The notes: generated by a model not told the origin, from the sequence alone. A stretch of DNA of 64,000 nucleotides from Methanobacterium veterum (GCF_000745485.1 NZ_JQJK01000008.1:248001-312000); one strand, 5' to 3'. Shown: positions 29,084 through 38,695, counted from the stretch's first letter. A program made the numbers and translations.

Positions 29084-29495
29084 AAATTCTAAAGTTACTC
29101 GTATGATAGTACTGGGACCATCTGCACAAATAAATCAGGCAGAACTGGTTCAAAAAATTCACATGATGGAACTCCCACTTACCATTAAATCAACATGTTA
29201 TGGAGCTATAATACACGGGGACGAGACAGTTGTAAAAGAAGCTGTAACTAAAATAAGAGAATTAGATCCCTGCAATATATTTACAAAAGACAGAGGGTTT
29301 CCCCCAGGAGATACAAGGCGTTGTAGGGCCAAAAGAGGGGCAGCAAGAGAAGGTTTCCATCAGCTCGAAAAAGAATATGAACTGCTGGACTGCTTAAGGG
29401 AAGCACTTGAGAATCCACGGGAAGTACATGTTGAAAAACCAAAGAAAATTTCACCTGATGAATTTAAAAAGCTCATAGAAGAAAGTGAAGATTAA
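29064..29495 (+). CDS. Methanogenesis marker protein 6
   Basis: About 143 residues from the ATG at 29064, chosen for the GAGGGGG ahead of it; it overlaps the end of mmp3 by 20 bases, which suggests coupled translation. Sequence [21 protein letters not shown] near the start and a basic-cysteine stretch [20 protein letters not shown] near residue 80 mark it as Mmp6, a protein of unknown biochemistry restricted to methanogens and relatives. Confidence 0.9.
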   Translation: MSQENSENSKVTRMIVLGPSAQINQAELVQKIHMMELPLTIKSTCYGAIIHGDETVVKEAVTKIRELDPCNIFTKDRGFPPGDTRRCRAKRGAAREGFHQLEKEYELLDCLREALENPREVHVEKPKKISPDEFKKLIEESED

Positions 29496-29547
29496 ATAAA
29501 ATTCCTAAGCTCATATATTTTATAAAATATTAAGAGGAATGATAAAA

Positions 29548-29931
29548 ATGCAGATAACTTCTTCTTCAAATAGTAAAGAGATAGCCCCAATGGCACTCGC
29601 TATCCACCAGCTTGTGAATAAATTGCCCATAACAATGCGCTGTAAAAACTCCAATGGAGTTAGAATAGAAGAGGGTGAGATTGTAGATTATAATTATACC
29701 GGCCCTATCCTTGAAAAAGTATTAAAAAATGGCAAACTTATCCATGAAACACCTGAAACTGGTGTTTATGAAGGAATTCCAGTGGTAGTTGTCCCTATAA
29801 TTGAAGAAAATGAAGTTATCGGCGCAGTAGGAATTGTAGACCTAACAAGAGGGATATTCAGTGATCTCATGCAGATAGCTAGGAGACCTGACCTCATAAA
29901 ATCTGAAACACCTAAAGGTGAGTTTTATTAG
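29548..29931 (+). CDS. DUF2111 domain protein of the mmp cluster
   Basis: 127 residues. ATG 29548 is preferred: the AGAGGA site touches the ATG at 29539 but stands nine bases before 29548. The fold looks PAS/GAF-like, with a helix-rich start (MALAIHQLVNKLPITMRC), a beta region VYEGIPVVVVPIIEENEVIGAVGIVD and a helical tail. Found in methanogens in this same gene neighbourhood. Function unknown; it may sense a ligand or bind the neighbouring Mmp proteins. Confidence 0.8.
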   Translation: MQITSSSNSKEIAPMALAIHQLVNKLPITMRCKNSNGVRIEEGEIVDYNYTGPILEKVLKNGKLIHETPETGVYEGIPVVVVPIIEENEVIGAVGIVDLTRGIFSDLMQIARRPDLIKSETPKGEFY

Positions 29932-30003
29932 TATGATTATGCATTTTTTAAATTTAAAAATAAAAGGAGACTTATCCAGATAACAGTTACAGGAGATGTT
30001 TAA

Positions 30004-30450
30004 TTGAAAATAGCTATATTCCCTCCAAATTCATTAATTTTATCGGATTTAGTTGAACGAAGAGGACACGAACCACTTTCACTAATGAAAGAAGTAAGAA
30101 AAAAAGTTACAGATGTGGAGATAGATTCACCTCCACTTAACATAACTGAAGCAGAACCAATAAAAGGACTTAAATATGCAGCTATTGAAGTGCCATCAGG
30201 AGTAAGGGGCCGAATGGCCATATTCGGGCCTTTAATAGATGAAGCAGAAGCTGCAATAATCATGCAGGAAGCTCCTTATGGATTTGGTTGTATAGGCTGC
30301 GCCAGAACTAATGAACTTTCCATGTATTATCTACGAAAGAAGGACATCCCTATACTCGAACTTCAATATCCAACTACAAGAGAAGAAGCAATAGAAATGG
30401 TAAACAAGATTAACACTTTTTTAGACTCACTGGAGGAAAAAAATGGTTAA
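30004..30450 (+). CDS. Methanogenesis marker protein 5
   Basis: 148 residues from TTG 30004, with GGAGATG six bases ahead. Mmp5 features: start [21 protein letters not shown], and a conserved cysteine pair in [14 protein letters not shown] near residue 92. It overlaps mmp15 by eight bases. The CxxC pair may bind metal or redox partners. Function unknown, but always near mmp15 and mmp17. Confidence 0.9.
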   Translation: MKIAIFPPNSLILSDLVERRGHEPLSLMKEVRKKVTDVEIDSPPLNITEAEPIKGLKYAAIEVPSGVRGRMAIFGPLIDEAEAAIIMQEAPYGFGCIGCARTNELSMYYLRKKDIPILELQYPTTREEAIEMVNKINTFLDSLEEKNG

Positions 30451-31672
30451 GATAGCCCAATTATCCTGTGGAACAGAATACAGTGGTATTCAAAAGGAAA
30501 TAGAAAAAGCTGCCGCAACATTTGACGCGGAAATTGTTATTCCAGAGGCAGATTTAGATTATATTGATGAAGCTTATGAAAAATTTGGTTTTGCCGCTGC
30601 AAGTAGCGGTATCAAACTCATGATAGCAAGGGCAATGTCACTGGTTGAAGGAAAATCAACTGCAGATGCGGTGTTTATTGCAACCTGTTTTAGATGCGCA
30701 GAGGGTGCACTGGTTAGAAATGAACTGAGGAGACTTATACAGGAGAATACTAACTTACCTGTTGTGACCTATTCATTTACAGAAAAAACCAAAGCAGACG
30801 AGCTTTTCATAAGGATGGAAGCACTGACCACAATTGTCGCTAGAAAAAGTCTTCTTGCTCGTGAAAAGCAGAACGGCCTCACAATTGGAATAGATTCTGG
30901 TTCAACCACCACAAAAGTTACTTTAATGGAAAACAACAAGATAATAGGGACTGGCTGGCTTCCAACAACCGATGTTATTAAGTCTGCAGAAGACGGGATG
31001 CAAAGCGCCTTTGAGGGAACTGGATATAAATTAGACGATGTTGATGGTATGGGTGTAACTGGATACGGAAGGCTGACCATAGGAAAACACTACAATGCTG
31101 CCTTAATCCAGGAAGAACTCAGTGTAAACTCAAAAGGAGCTGTTTACCTTGCAGACAGTCAAAAAGGTGAAGCTACTGTATTGGATATCGGTGGTATGGA
31201 CAACAAAGTTATAACTGTTAACAACGGAATTCCAGATAACTTCACCATGGGAGGAATCTGTGCCGGAGCATCAGGACGATTCCTTGAAATAACTTCACGA
31301 AGGCTTGGAGTTGATATAAGTGAACTTGGAGCACTGGCTTTAAAAGGAAATTACAAAAACGTTCTTTTAAACAGTTACTGCATGGTATTCGGTATTCAGG
31401 ATCTGGTTACTTCACTTGCTGCAGGAGGTACCAAAGAAGACGTGGCAGCCGCTGCGTGTTACTCTGTAGCAGAACAGGTTTATGAACAGCAGCTCCAGGA
31501 AATTGATGTTCGTGAGCCCCTGATTCAGGTAGGAGGAACATCACTTGTGGAAGGCCTTGTAGAAGCAGTAAGTACAGTTCTTGGCGGTATCAAAGTTATT
31601 GTGCCAGAAAATTCACAATACATCGGTGCAGTTGGTGCTGCGCTTCTAGTATCCGGTTTAGGGAAAAAGTAG
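30443..31672 (+). CDS. Methanogenesis marker protein 15 (BadF/HgdC-type ATPase)
   Basis: 409 residues. N-terminal domain of about 140 residues special to Mmp15 ([17 protein letters not shown]), then an ASKHA ATPase of the BadF/BadG/HgdC family: phosphate loop [14 protein letters not shown] near residue 149, [11 protein letters not shown], and the cysteine region [14 protein letters not shown] near 272 that in HgdC-type activators ligates a bridging Fe4S4 cluster. HgdC relatives use ATP to drive low-potential electron transfer, which fits reductive activation of an enzyme such as methyl-coenzyme M reductase. RBS GGAGG. Confidence 0.93.
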   Translation: MVKIAQLSCGTEYSGIQKEIEKAAATFDAEIVIPEADLDYIDEAYEKFGFAAASSGIKLMIARAMSLVEGKSTADAVFIATCFRCAEGALVRNELRRLIQENTNLPVVTYSFTEKTKADELFIRMEALTTIVARKSLLAREKQNGLTIGIDSGSTTTKVTLMENNKIIGTGWLPTTDVIKSAEDGMQSAFEGTGYKLDDVDGMGVTGYGRLTIGKHYNAALIQEELSVNSKGAVYLADSQKGEATVLDIGGMDNKVITVNNGIPDNFTMGGICAGASGRFLEITSRRLGVDISELGALALKGNYKNVLLNSYCMVFGIQDLVTSLAAGGTKEDVAAAACYSVAEQVYEQQLQEIDVREPLIQVGGTSLVEGLVEAVSTVLGGIKVIVPENSQYIGAVGAALLVSGLGKK

Positions 31673-31693
31673 TTGTCTGCATGGAGATATTAA

Positions 31694-32245
31694 ATGATAG
31701 TTGAATCTTACGATGAAAACGGTGCAAAAGTCTATGAAATGGTTATAAGACAGACATTACAAGATCTCCAGGTTTCAAGAGCAATTAGAGATATGAAAGT
31801 GTTTGCAGACCCAAGAGAGCCTGTATTTATCATTGTAGTCGAATATGAAAAAGCTGCATCTCCCATTACAATTGACGATCTTGCAGAGTATGAATATAAA
31901 AAAGATGAAAACAACTTATACATAAGGGTTAAAGATGAAACTTACCTTCCAGAGTTACTTCAAAAATTGTGGGAAATTGAAGGAAGGGAAAATATACAAC
32001 AGCCCAGCAGATATGAAATTATAATAAACAATCCTAAAGCCAAAGTGGAAGGAATTATTATCCACGACCCCCAAGAGGACTTAAAAAAGAAGGTATATGA
32101 TGCCATATTCAGAATAATACCTGAAGGCTTTAAGGTTATAGACCATTTATCAGAAGGTAATGTTATTGCAATGGTCTGTTCTGATGAAATTATTAAAGAA
32201 GAATGGATCCAAAAGCGAGATGAGATGATTAAAAAACTTAAATAA
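31694..32245 (+). CDS. Methanogenesis marker protein 17
   Basis: 183 residues, RBS GGAGAT. Mmp17 begins MIVESYDENGAKVYEMVIRQ and has a second half with a VEGIIIHDPQEDLKKKVYDAI segment. Reported as a subunit of the methyl-coenzyme M reductase activation complex with McrC, Mmp3 and Mmp7. It follows mmp15 by 21 bases and precedes nifB by 29, so all are likely one transcript. Confidence 0.9.
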   Translation: MIVESYDENGAKVYEMVIRQTLQDLQVSRAIRDMKVFADPREPVFIIVVEYEKAASPITIDDLAEYEYKKDENNLYIRVKDETYLPELLQKLWEIEGRENIQQPSRYEIIINNPKAKVEGIIIHDPQEDLKKKVYDAIFRIIPEGFKVIDHLSEGNVIAMVCSDEIIKEEWIQKRDEMIKKLK

Positions 32246-32274
32246 TAATTAAAGCCTCTTAAGGAGATAATAAA

Positions 32275-33126
32275 ATGAAAGAAAGTAAGTTTGCCCATAT
32301 AACAAAAGTGCACCCCTGCTTTAATGAAAAAATGCATGATAAAGTTGGAAGAATCCACGTTCCAATTGCACCAAAATGTAATATTCAATGTAATTTCTGT
32401 ACAAGGGACATCAACAAATGTGAAGTCCGTCCAGGAGTTGCTTCAAGAGTCATGACTGTCGATGATGCAATAGAACATGTCAGGAAAGTTACAGGTGAAA
32501 TGCCAATTTCTGTGGTGGGTGTTGCAGGTCCTGGAGATGCCCTATTTAACGATGAAACATTTGAATTCTTTAAACGTGCAGGCGAGGAGTTTCCTGAACT
32601 TATAAAATGTATGAGTACAAACGGACTTCTTTTACCAGATAAAGCTGATCTAATTGCAGAATTAGGTATAAATTCAGTGACAGTCACTGTAAATGCAGTT
32701 GATCCGGAAATAGGAAAAGAAATTTACAGCGGAGTTTTCTATGATGGTAAAATGTACAAGGGAGAAGAAGCATTTAAAATACTCTCCAAAAACCAGCTTG
32801 AAGGCATAGAAAAACTTGCAAAAAAAGATGTAGTGATAAAAGTTAACGCTGTACTGATTCCCGGATTAAACGACGAGCATATAATTGATATTGCAAAAGA
32901 AGTCAAAAAACGAGGGGCTTCTTTAATGAATGTAATCCCTCTAATACCACTTAACAAATTCAAAGATTACGAAAAGCCAGGATGCGCACAAATAAGCCAG
33001 GTAAGAGATGCTGTTGAAGAAATAATACCTGTATTTAGAGCATGTACCCAATGTAGAGCAGATGCATACGGAGTTCCTGGTAAAGAAGACAAACACCTTG
33101 ATATGACTCCAGCAAGTCACTATTAA
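32275..33126 (+). CDS. nifB: NifB-type radical SAM protein
   Basis: 283-residue short NifB without the NifX-like tail, as usual in methanogens. Radical-SAM cluster motif CNIQCNFC (Cx3Cx2C) near residue 37, and conserved CEVRPGVASRVMT after it. NifB fuses two Fe4S4 clusters with a carbide and a sulfur to form the 8Fe-9S-C L-cluster. No nifHDK is near. It stands directly behind mmp17, and the activation complex is reported to contain L-cluster-like centres, so I infer that this NifB supplies them. RBS AAGGAGAT. Confidence 0.93.
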   Translation: MKESKFAHITKVHPCFNEKMHDKVGRIHVPIAPKCNIQCNFCTRDINKCEVRPGVASRVMTVDDAIEHVRKVTGEMPISVVGVAGPGDALFNDETFEFFKRAGEEFPELIKCMSTNGLLLPDKADLIAELGINSVTVTVNAVDPEIGKEIYSGVFYDGKMYKGEEAFKILSKNQLEGIEKLAKKDVVIKVNAVLIPGLNDEHIIDIAKEVKKRGASLMNVIPLIPLNKFKDYEKPGCAQISQVRDAVEEIIPVFRACTQCRADAYGVPGKEDKHLDMTPASHY

Positions 33127-33238
33127 CTAAATTAAGGGAACATAACCCTTCTTTAAATTCTTTTTTATTTTAGCTCAAAACAGTAACTATTTTTTGTTTT
33201 ATCCCAATATAGTCATATTAATCTAAGGAGAAATTTTA

Positions 33239-34168
33239 ATGAAAACAATGTTCTGGGAAGATAGTCAACTTGTACTCATTGATCAAACAAAATTACCTCA
33301 TGAACTGGTTTATTACCGCTGCAAAACTTATAAAGATGTTATTCACGCCATTAAAACCATGAAAGTACGCGGCGCACCTGCAATAGGAGTGGCTGCAGCC
33401 TTTGGAATGGCACTTGCAGAATTGGAAGGTGTTGATCTCCAAAAAGCTGGAGAAGAAATCAAGGCTGCACGTCCAACAGCCGTGAATCTTTTCTGGGCAG
33501 TTGACAGAGTACTTAAATCAGATAATGCACTTGAAGAAGCTTTAAAAATGTACGATGAAGACATCGAAACAAATAAAGCTATTGGAAAACACGGCGCAGA
33601 AGTAATAGATGATGGAGATACAATTTTAACCCATTGTAATGCAGGAGCCCTTGCTTGTGTAGATTATGGGACTGCTTTAGGAGTTATAAGGGCTGCATTT
33701 GAAGAAGGCAAAAAAATTAAGGTTATATGTGACGAAACAAGACCCTTTTGTCAGGGCGCGAAGTTAAGCGTCTTTGAGATGCAGCAGGAAAATATCCCCG
33801 TGAAGTTAATCGTGGACAACGCCGCTGCAAGGATGATGCAGACAGGAAAAGTAAATAAAGTAGTGGTTGGTGCAGATAGAGTTGCTAAAGGTGGAATAGC
33901 TAATAAAATAGGTACTTTGATGGTTGCTCTTGCTGCAAAACGGTTTGATGTGCCATTTTATGTTGCAGCCCCCAAAAGTACATTTGATTTCGAAAATTCA
34001 ATATATGACACCAAAATAGAAGAAAGAGACCCTAATGAGGTTCTATACTTTGGTGAATGCATGGTTGCACCGGAAGGAACTGAAGTTGAGAATCCTTCAT
34101 TTGATATTGTGCCCAGTGACTTGATTACAGGCATAATTACTGAAGAAGGTATCTTGGAGCCTTTTTAA
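33239..34168 (+). CDS. mtnA: S-methyl-5-thioribose-1-phosphate isomerase
   Basis: 309 residues of the eIF2B-alpha/beta/delta-like isomerase family. Signature parts: MKVRGAPAIGVAAAFG near residue 41, ARPTAVNLFWAVDR near 78, catalytic Cys in THCNAGALACVDYGTALG near 132, and Asp in VGADRVAKGG near 212. It isomerises methylthioribose-1-phosphate in salvage of methylthioadenosine; related archaeal proteins act on ribose-1,5-bisphosphate, a less likely reading here. Own RBS AAGGAG and about 110 bases after nifB. Confidence 0.9.
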   Translation: MKTMFWEDSQLVLIDQTKLPHELVYYRCKTYKDVIHAIKTMKVRGAPAIGVAAAFGMALAELEGVDLQKAGEEIKAARPTAVNLFWAVDRVLKSDNALEEALKMYDEDIETNKAIGKHGAEVIDDGDTILTHCNAGALACVDYGTALGVIRAAFEEGKKIKVICDETRPFCQGAKLSVFEMQQENIPVKLIVDNAAARMMQTGKVNKVVVGADRVAKGGIANKIGTLMVALAAKRFDVPFYVAAPKSTFDFENSIYDTKIEERDPNEVLYFGECMVAPEGTEVENPSFDIVPSDLITGIITEEGILEPF

Positions 34169-34228
34169 TCAAATTTTTCTAAAATTTAAAAATATTTATT
34201 TAACTTTTAATCTTAATTTTTAAACTAT

Positions 34229-34456
34229 TTATTCCATAAACTCTTCTTTATACCAGTAAAATACCAGCTGGCCACCGCATTCACATGAGTCAAAATCTTC
34301 TGGATTTTCTCCTTCTTGAAGTTCATAGTAACCCCCGCATTCACTGCATACCAAATACCCATTTGTATTTTCATCAGGTAGTTCTAATTTTGCATTACAA
34401 CATATGCAAAAGGTGAAATTTGGAGGATTTTGAGTTCCACATTTCTCGCAACGCAT
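34229..34456 (-). CDS. Small zinc-ribbon protein
   Basis: 75 residues from the ATG at 34456; the frame is open further, but the segment ahead is not protein-like. Two zinc ribbons: [20 protein letters not shown] at the start, then [10 protein letters not shown] and [12 protein letters not shown]. Such double zinc ribbons are common in Methanobacteriales, and their role is not known. It follows trm5b on the minus strand at about 100 bases. Confidence 0.8.
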   Translation of the reverse strand: MRCEKCGTQNPPNFTFCICCNAKLELPDENTNGYLVCSECGGYYELQEGENPEDFDSCECGGQLVFYWYKEEFME

Positions 34457-34552
34457 AACAAACCATCTATATGTATTAAAATTAATATTTCCTAATTGAA
34501 AACATAAGATATGGTTTATATTATTATTTAAACTTTGCACCAACTACCACAA

Positions 34553-35572
34553 TTAACAAATTCTCGCATCGATACCCATATGCCATTTACCTGGGCTTCT
34601 AGAACGAACTTTCCGTTTATCAAGAATTTGAACCGTTCTAGGATAAGCGGCCTCTTTAAGTCTCTCAATTGGCTTTTCAAAACTTTCAGAAAACTCGTAG
34701 TAGTGAACGATTCCTCCATGTTTTATATGCTGCACCGCAGTGTCCAGAAATTCATATGCACTTCCAGGGAGATTCATGATTATCCTATCTGCTTTAATGT
34801 CTTTATTTTCTAGAACTTCCCTGACATCTCCTAATATTGGGATTACTTTATCATGAACCCTATTAAGCTCAATATTTTTCTCTGCATACTTATAGGCTTC
34901 AGGGTTAATGTCAATCGCATAAACTGCCACATCATGATTTTTTGCAATGAGCACAGGAAACGGGGCAACTCCAGCAAACATATCCACGATTACTTCGCCG
35001 TCTTTTACACTATCAGCCACCCTTTTCCTCTCAGTTGCCAGTCGAGGGCTGAAATATACATTTCTAACATCAAGCATTAGTCTGCATCCAAATTCCTGGT
35101 GAACAGTTTCAGATATATCTTCTCCAGCAATATGTTCCAGCTCCCTTGTCCTTATAATTCCTTTAATTTCACTTGTTTTTCTAAAAACCGCTTTTCTTTT
35201 TGTAAATTTAAGTGCAGCTTCCCCAATTAGGCCCTTATAATTTTCCAGATCATCAGGTATCTCTAAAATAACAACGTCTCCAATTATATCAAATGATCCC
35301 CTTATTTCATCAATCGTCTTATCATCAATTTTACCCTTTAGGTAATCTTTAAGGCTTCGAGGGCCTTTTTTTTGCTTTTCAAATGCAGTTTCTATTATTT
35401 CACATTTTTGTCCAATTAGCTCCTGCATATCTTGATCTGGCTTTTCGTTAAGGGGAAGTATAACAAAATCATTATCACGTTTTATTCTAGCGTCAAGATT
35501 CAGTAGTGACTGATTCAATAAAATTTTGCGCACATCATTTGCCATGTTTTTGGGAATTTTTAGACCTATCAT
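34553..35572 (-). CDS. trm5b: tRNA (guanine-37-N1)-methyltransferase Trm5b
   Basis: 339 residues. It methylates G37 next to the anticodon with S-adenosylmethionine. Class I methyltransferase core with DMFAGVAPFPVLIAK (motif I) near residue 195 and MNLPGSAYEFLDTA (motif IV, NPPY-like NLPG) near 266. The N-terminal D1/D2 part has DVRNVYFSPRLATERKRVA before the core, the usual order. RBS GAGG precedes the ATG at four bases' distance. Divergent from dphB. Confidence 0.93.
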   Translation of the reverse strand: MIGLKIPKNMANDVRKILLNQSLLNLDARIKRDNDFVILPLNEKPDQDMQELIGQKCEIIETAFEKQKKGPRSLKDYLKGKIDDKTIDEIRGSFDIIGDVVILEIPDDLENYKGLIGEAALKFTKRKAVFRKTSEIKGIIRTRELEHIAGEDISETVHQEFGCRLMLDVRNVYFSPRLATERKRVADSVKDGEVIVDMFAGVAPFPVLIAKNHDVAVYAIDINPEAYKYAEKNIELNRVHDKVIPILGDVREVLENKDIKADRIIMNLPGSAYEFLDTAVQHIKHGGIVHYYEFSESFEKPIERLKEAAYPRTVQILDKRKVRSRSPGKWHMGIDARIC

Positions 35573-35912
35573 GATTTTCCTCGTGATTAAAGCTTTAAGC
35601 TAATATAGTGAATGACTAAATAATTTATATTAATATTTATAAAAAATTTGTTTGCTTTAAATTTGTAAAAATCTTAGCCCAAGAATCATTTTTGAGGATT
35701 TTGAGGGATTTTCGAATATCTAAAATTTGTAATTTGAAAATTACGTCATTCACTACAGCTAAATATTATCATGATTAAAATATAATCATTCTGATAATTA
35801 TGGTTTAAATTTAAAAATATACAAAATATTTTTACTCGTTAATTAGGAGCTAAAATGTATTTATAGATTATATTTATTAAATGAAATCTTTACAGGAAAT
35901 TGAGGTGTTAAT
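35573..35912. other. Intergenic, 340 bp, with palindrome-array remnant
   Basis: Divergent spacer between trm5b and dphB. At 35689-35712 the run TTTTTGAGGATTTTGAGG resembles the end of array E (50512-50536, TTTTTGAGGATTTTTGAGAG), so it is probably decayed array DNA. AATTT-based imperfect palindromes follow to 35750. A GAGGTG precedes dphB. Confidence 0.5.
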
Positions 35913-36701
35913 ATGCTTTATTTTATTGGTTTAGGACTTTACGATGAAAAGGATATCTCTTTAAAGGGAATTGAAGCGTTAAGGAAAGCAGATGTTATAT
36001 ATGCTGAATTTTATACTGCAAATCTTTTTGGAACAACATTAGATGCATTAAAATTCATGATAGGAAAAGATATAGTTGTTTTGAAGCGAAGTGAAGTTGA
36101 AGAAGAAAATATCATTTTAGAATCTGCAAAAGATAAAGATGTTGGATTTTTAACTGCAGGTGACCCGCTAATTGCAACTACACATACTGATTTGATGATT
36201 GAAGCTAAAAAAAAGGACATTGAAACTACAGTTATTCATGCATCTTCCATTCTGTCTGCTGCTCCAGGGCTTGCAGGACTCCAAGCTTATAAGTTCGGGA
36301 AGGTAACCACTGTGCCATTTCCAGATAAAAACTTTTTCCCTCATTCACCTTATACTGCTATAAAAGCCAATATAGAATTTAATGCCCATACACTGGTACT
36401 TTTAGATATTAGGGCCGATGAAAACAGATATATGACTGTAAATGAAGGTTTGGAATATCTCCTAAAAGTTGAAGAAGAAAGAAAAGAAGGAGCTATAACT
36501 GAAGATACTATAGCTGTAGGAATTGCAAGGGCAGGTTCAGACAAACCCTTTGTACGTGCAGATAAAATTAAAAATTTAATTAACGAGGACTTCGGCGGGC
36601 CTCTCCACTGTATGATTATACCGGGAGACCTTCATTTTATGGAAGCAGAGTATTTGGTAAAGATCTGCGGTGCGCCTGAAGAGATTCTTGAGGATCAGTG
36701 A
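35913..36701 (+). CDS. dphB: Diphthine synthase
   Basis: 262 residues of the tetrapyrrole methylase fold. It methylates the modified histidine of elongation factor 2 on the way to diphthamide. Motifs: MLYFIGLGLYDEKDISLKG at the start, GFLTAGDPLIATTHTDL near residue 77, and ASSILSAAPGLAGLQAYKFG near 110. RBS GAGGTG. The length is typical of archaeal DphB. Gene for the adenine methylase follows 35 bases later. Confidence 0.94.
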   Translation: MLYFIGLGLYDEKDISLKGIEALRKADVIYAEFYTANLFGTTLDALKFMIGKDIVVLKRSEVEEENIILESAKDKDVGFLTAGDPLIATTHTDLMIEAKKKDIETTVIHASSILSAAPGLAGLQAYKFGKVTTVPFPDKNFFPHSPYTAIKANIEFNAHTLVLLDIRADENRYMTVNEGLEYLLKVEEERKEGAITEDTIAVGIARAGSDKPFVRADKIKNLINEDFGGPLHCMIIPGDLHFMEAEYLVKICGAPEEILEDQ

Positions 36702-36736
36702 ATCTCAGTAAATATTAATAATTCCGGTTGTAAAAT

Positions 36737-37669
36737 ATGCAAAATGATAATGATTTTAGCGCAAAGCCATTTTTAAAGTGGGCTGGTGGGAAAACACAGT
36801 TACTTGATGAATTTGATAAAAGATTACCCTCAAAAATAAAGGACAATAAAACCATTGAGAGGTACGTTGAACCTTTTATTGGTGGGGGAGCAATGTTCTT
36901 CTTTTTAAAGAGAAAATATAATATAAAAAAGTCATTTCTTTTTGATATTAATCCAGAATTAATAATAGCATATAAAGTTATACAGGGAGACTATAAAGCA
37001 TTAATAGATAAATTAAGTGAAATTAAGCATAAACACCTTCAAAAATCAGAAGACATGCGAAAGGAATACTACTACCATATTAGAGACAAATACAACAAAC
37101 AAATTGAGAATTTCAATTACAGCAGTTTCAATGATGAATGGATTGAAAGAACTGCTTATCTAATATTTTTAAATAAAACATGCTTTAACGGTCTTTTCCG
37201 TCATAATAAGAAAGGAGAATTTAATGTTCCATTTGGACGTTATAAAAATCCAAGTATCTATGATAAAGAAAACATTGTCAAAGTAAATAAAGCTTTAAAG
37301 GATACTGAAATCTTCTGTGGAGATTTTACAAGTTCCAGCGAGTATATACAGAAAGGTAGTTTCGTGTATCTTGATCCTCCCTATCGTCCGCTAAATAGAA
37401 CCTCAAGCTTCACAAGTTATTCTAAAGACGGCTTTTTTGATGAAGATCAGGTCAGATTATCAATGTTTTTTGAGCAAAAGGATAAACTGGGAGCATACCT
37501 AATGCTCAGCAATTCAGACCCTAAAAACAAGGACATTAATGACCATTTCTTTGATGATCTTTACAAAAAATATAATATTAATAGAATTCCGGCAAAAAGA
37601 CACATAAACTCAGATGCTTCAAAAAGAGGAAAAATTAATGAATTGATTATTACAAATTACGTTATTTAA
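36737..37669 (+). CDS. DNA adenine methylase (Dam/DpnII type), orphan
   Basis: 310-residue N6-adenine methyltransferase of the alpha class. FxGxG-like motif I is seen as FLKWAGGKTQLLDEF near residue 9 with EPFIGGGAMFFFL near 46; the catalytic DPPY lies in FVYLDPPYRPLNRTSS near 212. This group mostly methylates GATC. No restriction endonuclease gene lies beside it: upstream is dphB, and downstream an opposing 77-aa gene. It may act in DNA marking or be left from a restriction-modification system. Confidence 0.9.
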   Translation: MQNDNDFSAKPFLKWAGGKTQLLDEFDKRLPSKIKDNKTIERYVEPFIGGGAMFFFLKRKYNIKKSFLFDINPELIIAYKVIQGDYKALIDKLSEIKHKHLQKSEDMRKEYYYHIRDKYNKQIENFNYSSFNDEWIERTAYLIFLNKTCFNGLFRHNKKGEFNVPFGRYKNPSIYDKENIVKVNKALKDTEIFCGDFTSSSEYIQKGSFVYLDPPYRPLNRTSSFTSYSKDGFFDEDQVRLSMFFEQKDKLGAYLMLSNSDPKNKDINDHFFDDLYKKYNINRIPAKRHINSDASKRGKINELIITNYVI

Positions 37670-37682
37670 ATATTGACTGAAA

Positions 37683-37916
37683 TTATTTCTTTTCTACTTC
37701 AGATTCAACTTTTCCCCCTACTTTTTCCATATAGTCACACTTTTCAATGTTTTGAAGTGGAATTATAACATGTTTAATGCCGTCCTCTTTAGCACCGTAT
37801 GTTACTTCAATTAAGCCCCTATCTTCGTCAATTTCAATTTTTTCCACCCCAAATTCCCCTTTTTTGAAATTATGAACATTTTCATTGATTAAGCTTACTT
37901 CAAGTTTTTCTATCAT
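37683..37916 (-). CDS. Hypothetical protein, 77 aa
   Basis: 77 residues from the ATG at 37916, chosen because AAGGTG stands six bases before it; the GTG at 37925 overlaps that site. Acidic beta-strand-rich sequence (GVEKIEIDEDRGLIEVTYG) with a Cys in EKCDYMEKVGG near residue 60. No family recognised. Converges on the adenine methylase gene with 13 bases between stops. Confidence 0.65.
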   Translation of the reverse strand: MIEKLEVSLINENVHNFKKGEFGVEKIEIDEDRGLIEVTYGAKEDGIKHVIIPLQNIEKCDYMEKVGGKVESEVEKK

Positions 37917-38096
37917 TTTGTTCACCTTCCATCTGATATTTATAATTATGTAAATTATTATTCAAGTATTTTGAGCATTTCACTTACTTTTTAAATAATT
38001 GCAATAATTTTTTAGTCCAAACAATGCCCACTTCAAATTCAGAACATGAGTTTAAACTCAGTTTTTAGCAAAACTTTAAATATTAGAAAACTATAT

Positions 38097-38140
38097 GTTA
38101 AAAATAACCTATGTTAAATTTAACATAAGTTAAAAATAAC
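38097..38140. promoter_or_regulatory. Probable PadR operator
   Basis: Three related motifs lie just upstream of the first padR gene: GTTAAAAATAAC at 38097-38108, the perfect palindrome ATGTTAAATTTAACAT at 38111-38126, and GTTAAAAATAAC again at 38129-38140. Identical flanking motifs around a palindrome suggest cooperative binding of a dimeric regulator, most likely the PadR protein encoded 26 bases downstream. Confidence 0.6.
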
Positions 38141-38165
38141 TTACTTAAAATTGGATGTGAATTAA

Positions 38166-38678
38166 ATGGCGAATACAGACCTCATTATTCTGGGTATGAT
38201 TTTCTTAATGCCAAGCCATGGGTACCAGCTTAAAAAGAATATTAAAGAATCTTTTGGGAATCCCTATTTTAAGCTGAATAACAATGTTTTGTACCCTACT
38301 CTTGCAAGATTTGAGCAAGAAGGCTTTATTGAAGGAAAAATAGTAGCTGGTGGAAATACCAGCAAAAAAGTATATCATATCACAGAAAAAGGTCGGGAAA
38401 AACTGCTTGAGATGGTAGCAGAGCCTGTTGAACCGGATATCGATGGTTTTGATTTCAGTGTACATGCAGTGTTTTTTGACCTCATACCCAAAGAAAGCCG
38501 TGTGAAAATAATTAAACCGCTTTATGAAAGTAAACTGCAGATGTACAAAGAGTCTCTTGAAAAAAAGGAGAAATACGGAGTCAATATACTACCTATTTCC
38601 CTTGCTGTTCTGGAATACGGTATTAAAGGGTTAGAAAGAGATCTTGAGTTTTATAAAAAATTAATGGAGATGGATTAG
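38166..38678 (+). CDS. PadR family transcriptional regulator 1
   Basis: 170 residues. Winged-helix PadR domain in the first 85 residues (LGMIFLMPSHGYQLKKNI, then LYPTLARFEQEGFIEGK), followed by a longer helical C-terminal part (Vir-type tail) of about 80 residues. PadR proteins repress genes for phenolic-acid or drug handling. Palindromic motifs just ahead of it suggest self-control. It is followed by a second, shorter PadR gene and an exporter operon. Confidence 0.88.
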   Translation: MANTDLIILGMIFLMPSHGYQLKKNIKESFGNPYFKLNNNVLYPTLARFEQEGFIEGKIVAGGNTSKKVYHITEKGREKLLEMVAEPVEPDIDGFDFSVHAVFFDLIPKESRVKIIKPLYESKLQMYKESLEKKEKYGVNILPISLAVLEYGIKGLERDLEFYKKLMEMD

Positions 38679-38695
38679 ATTTCCATTGCAAAACA

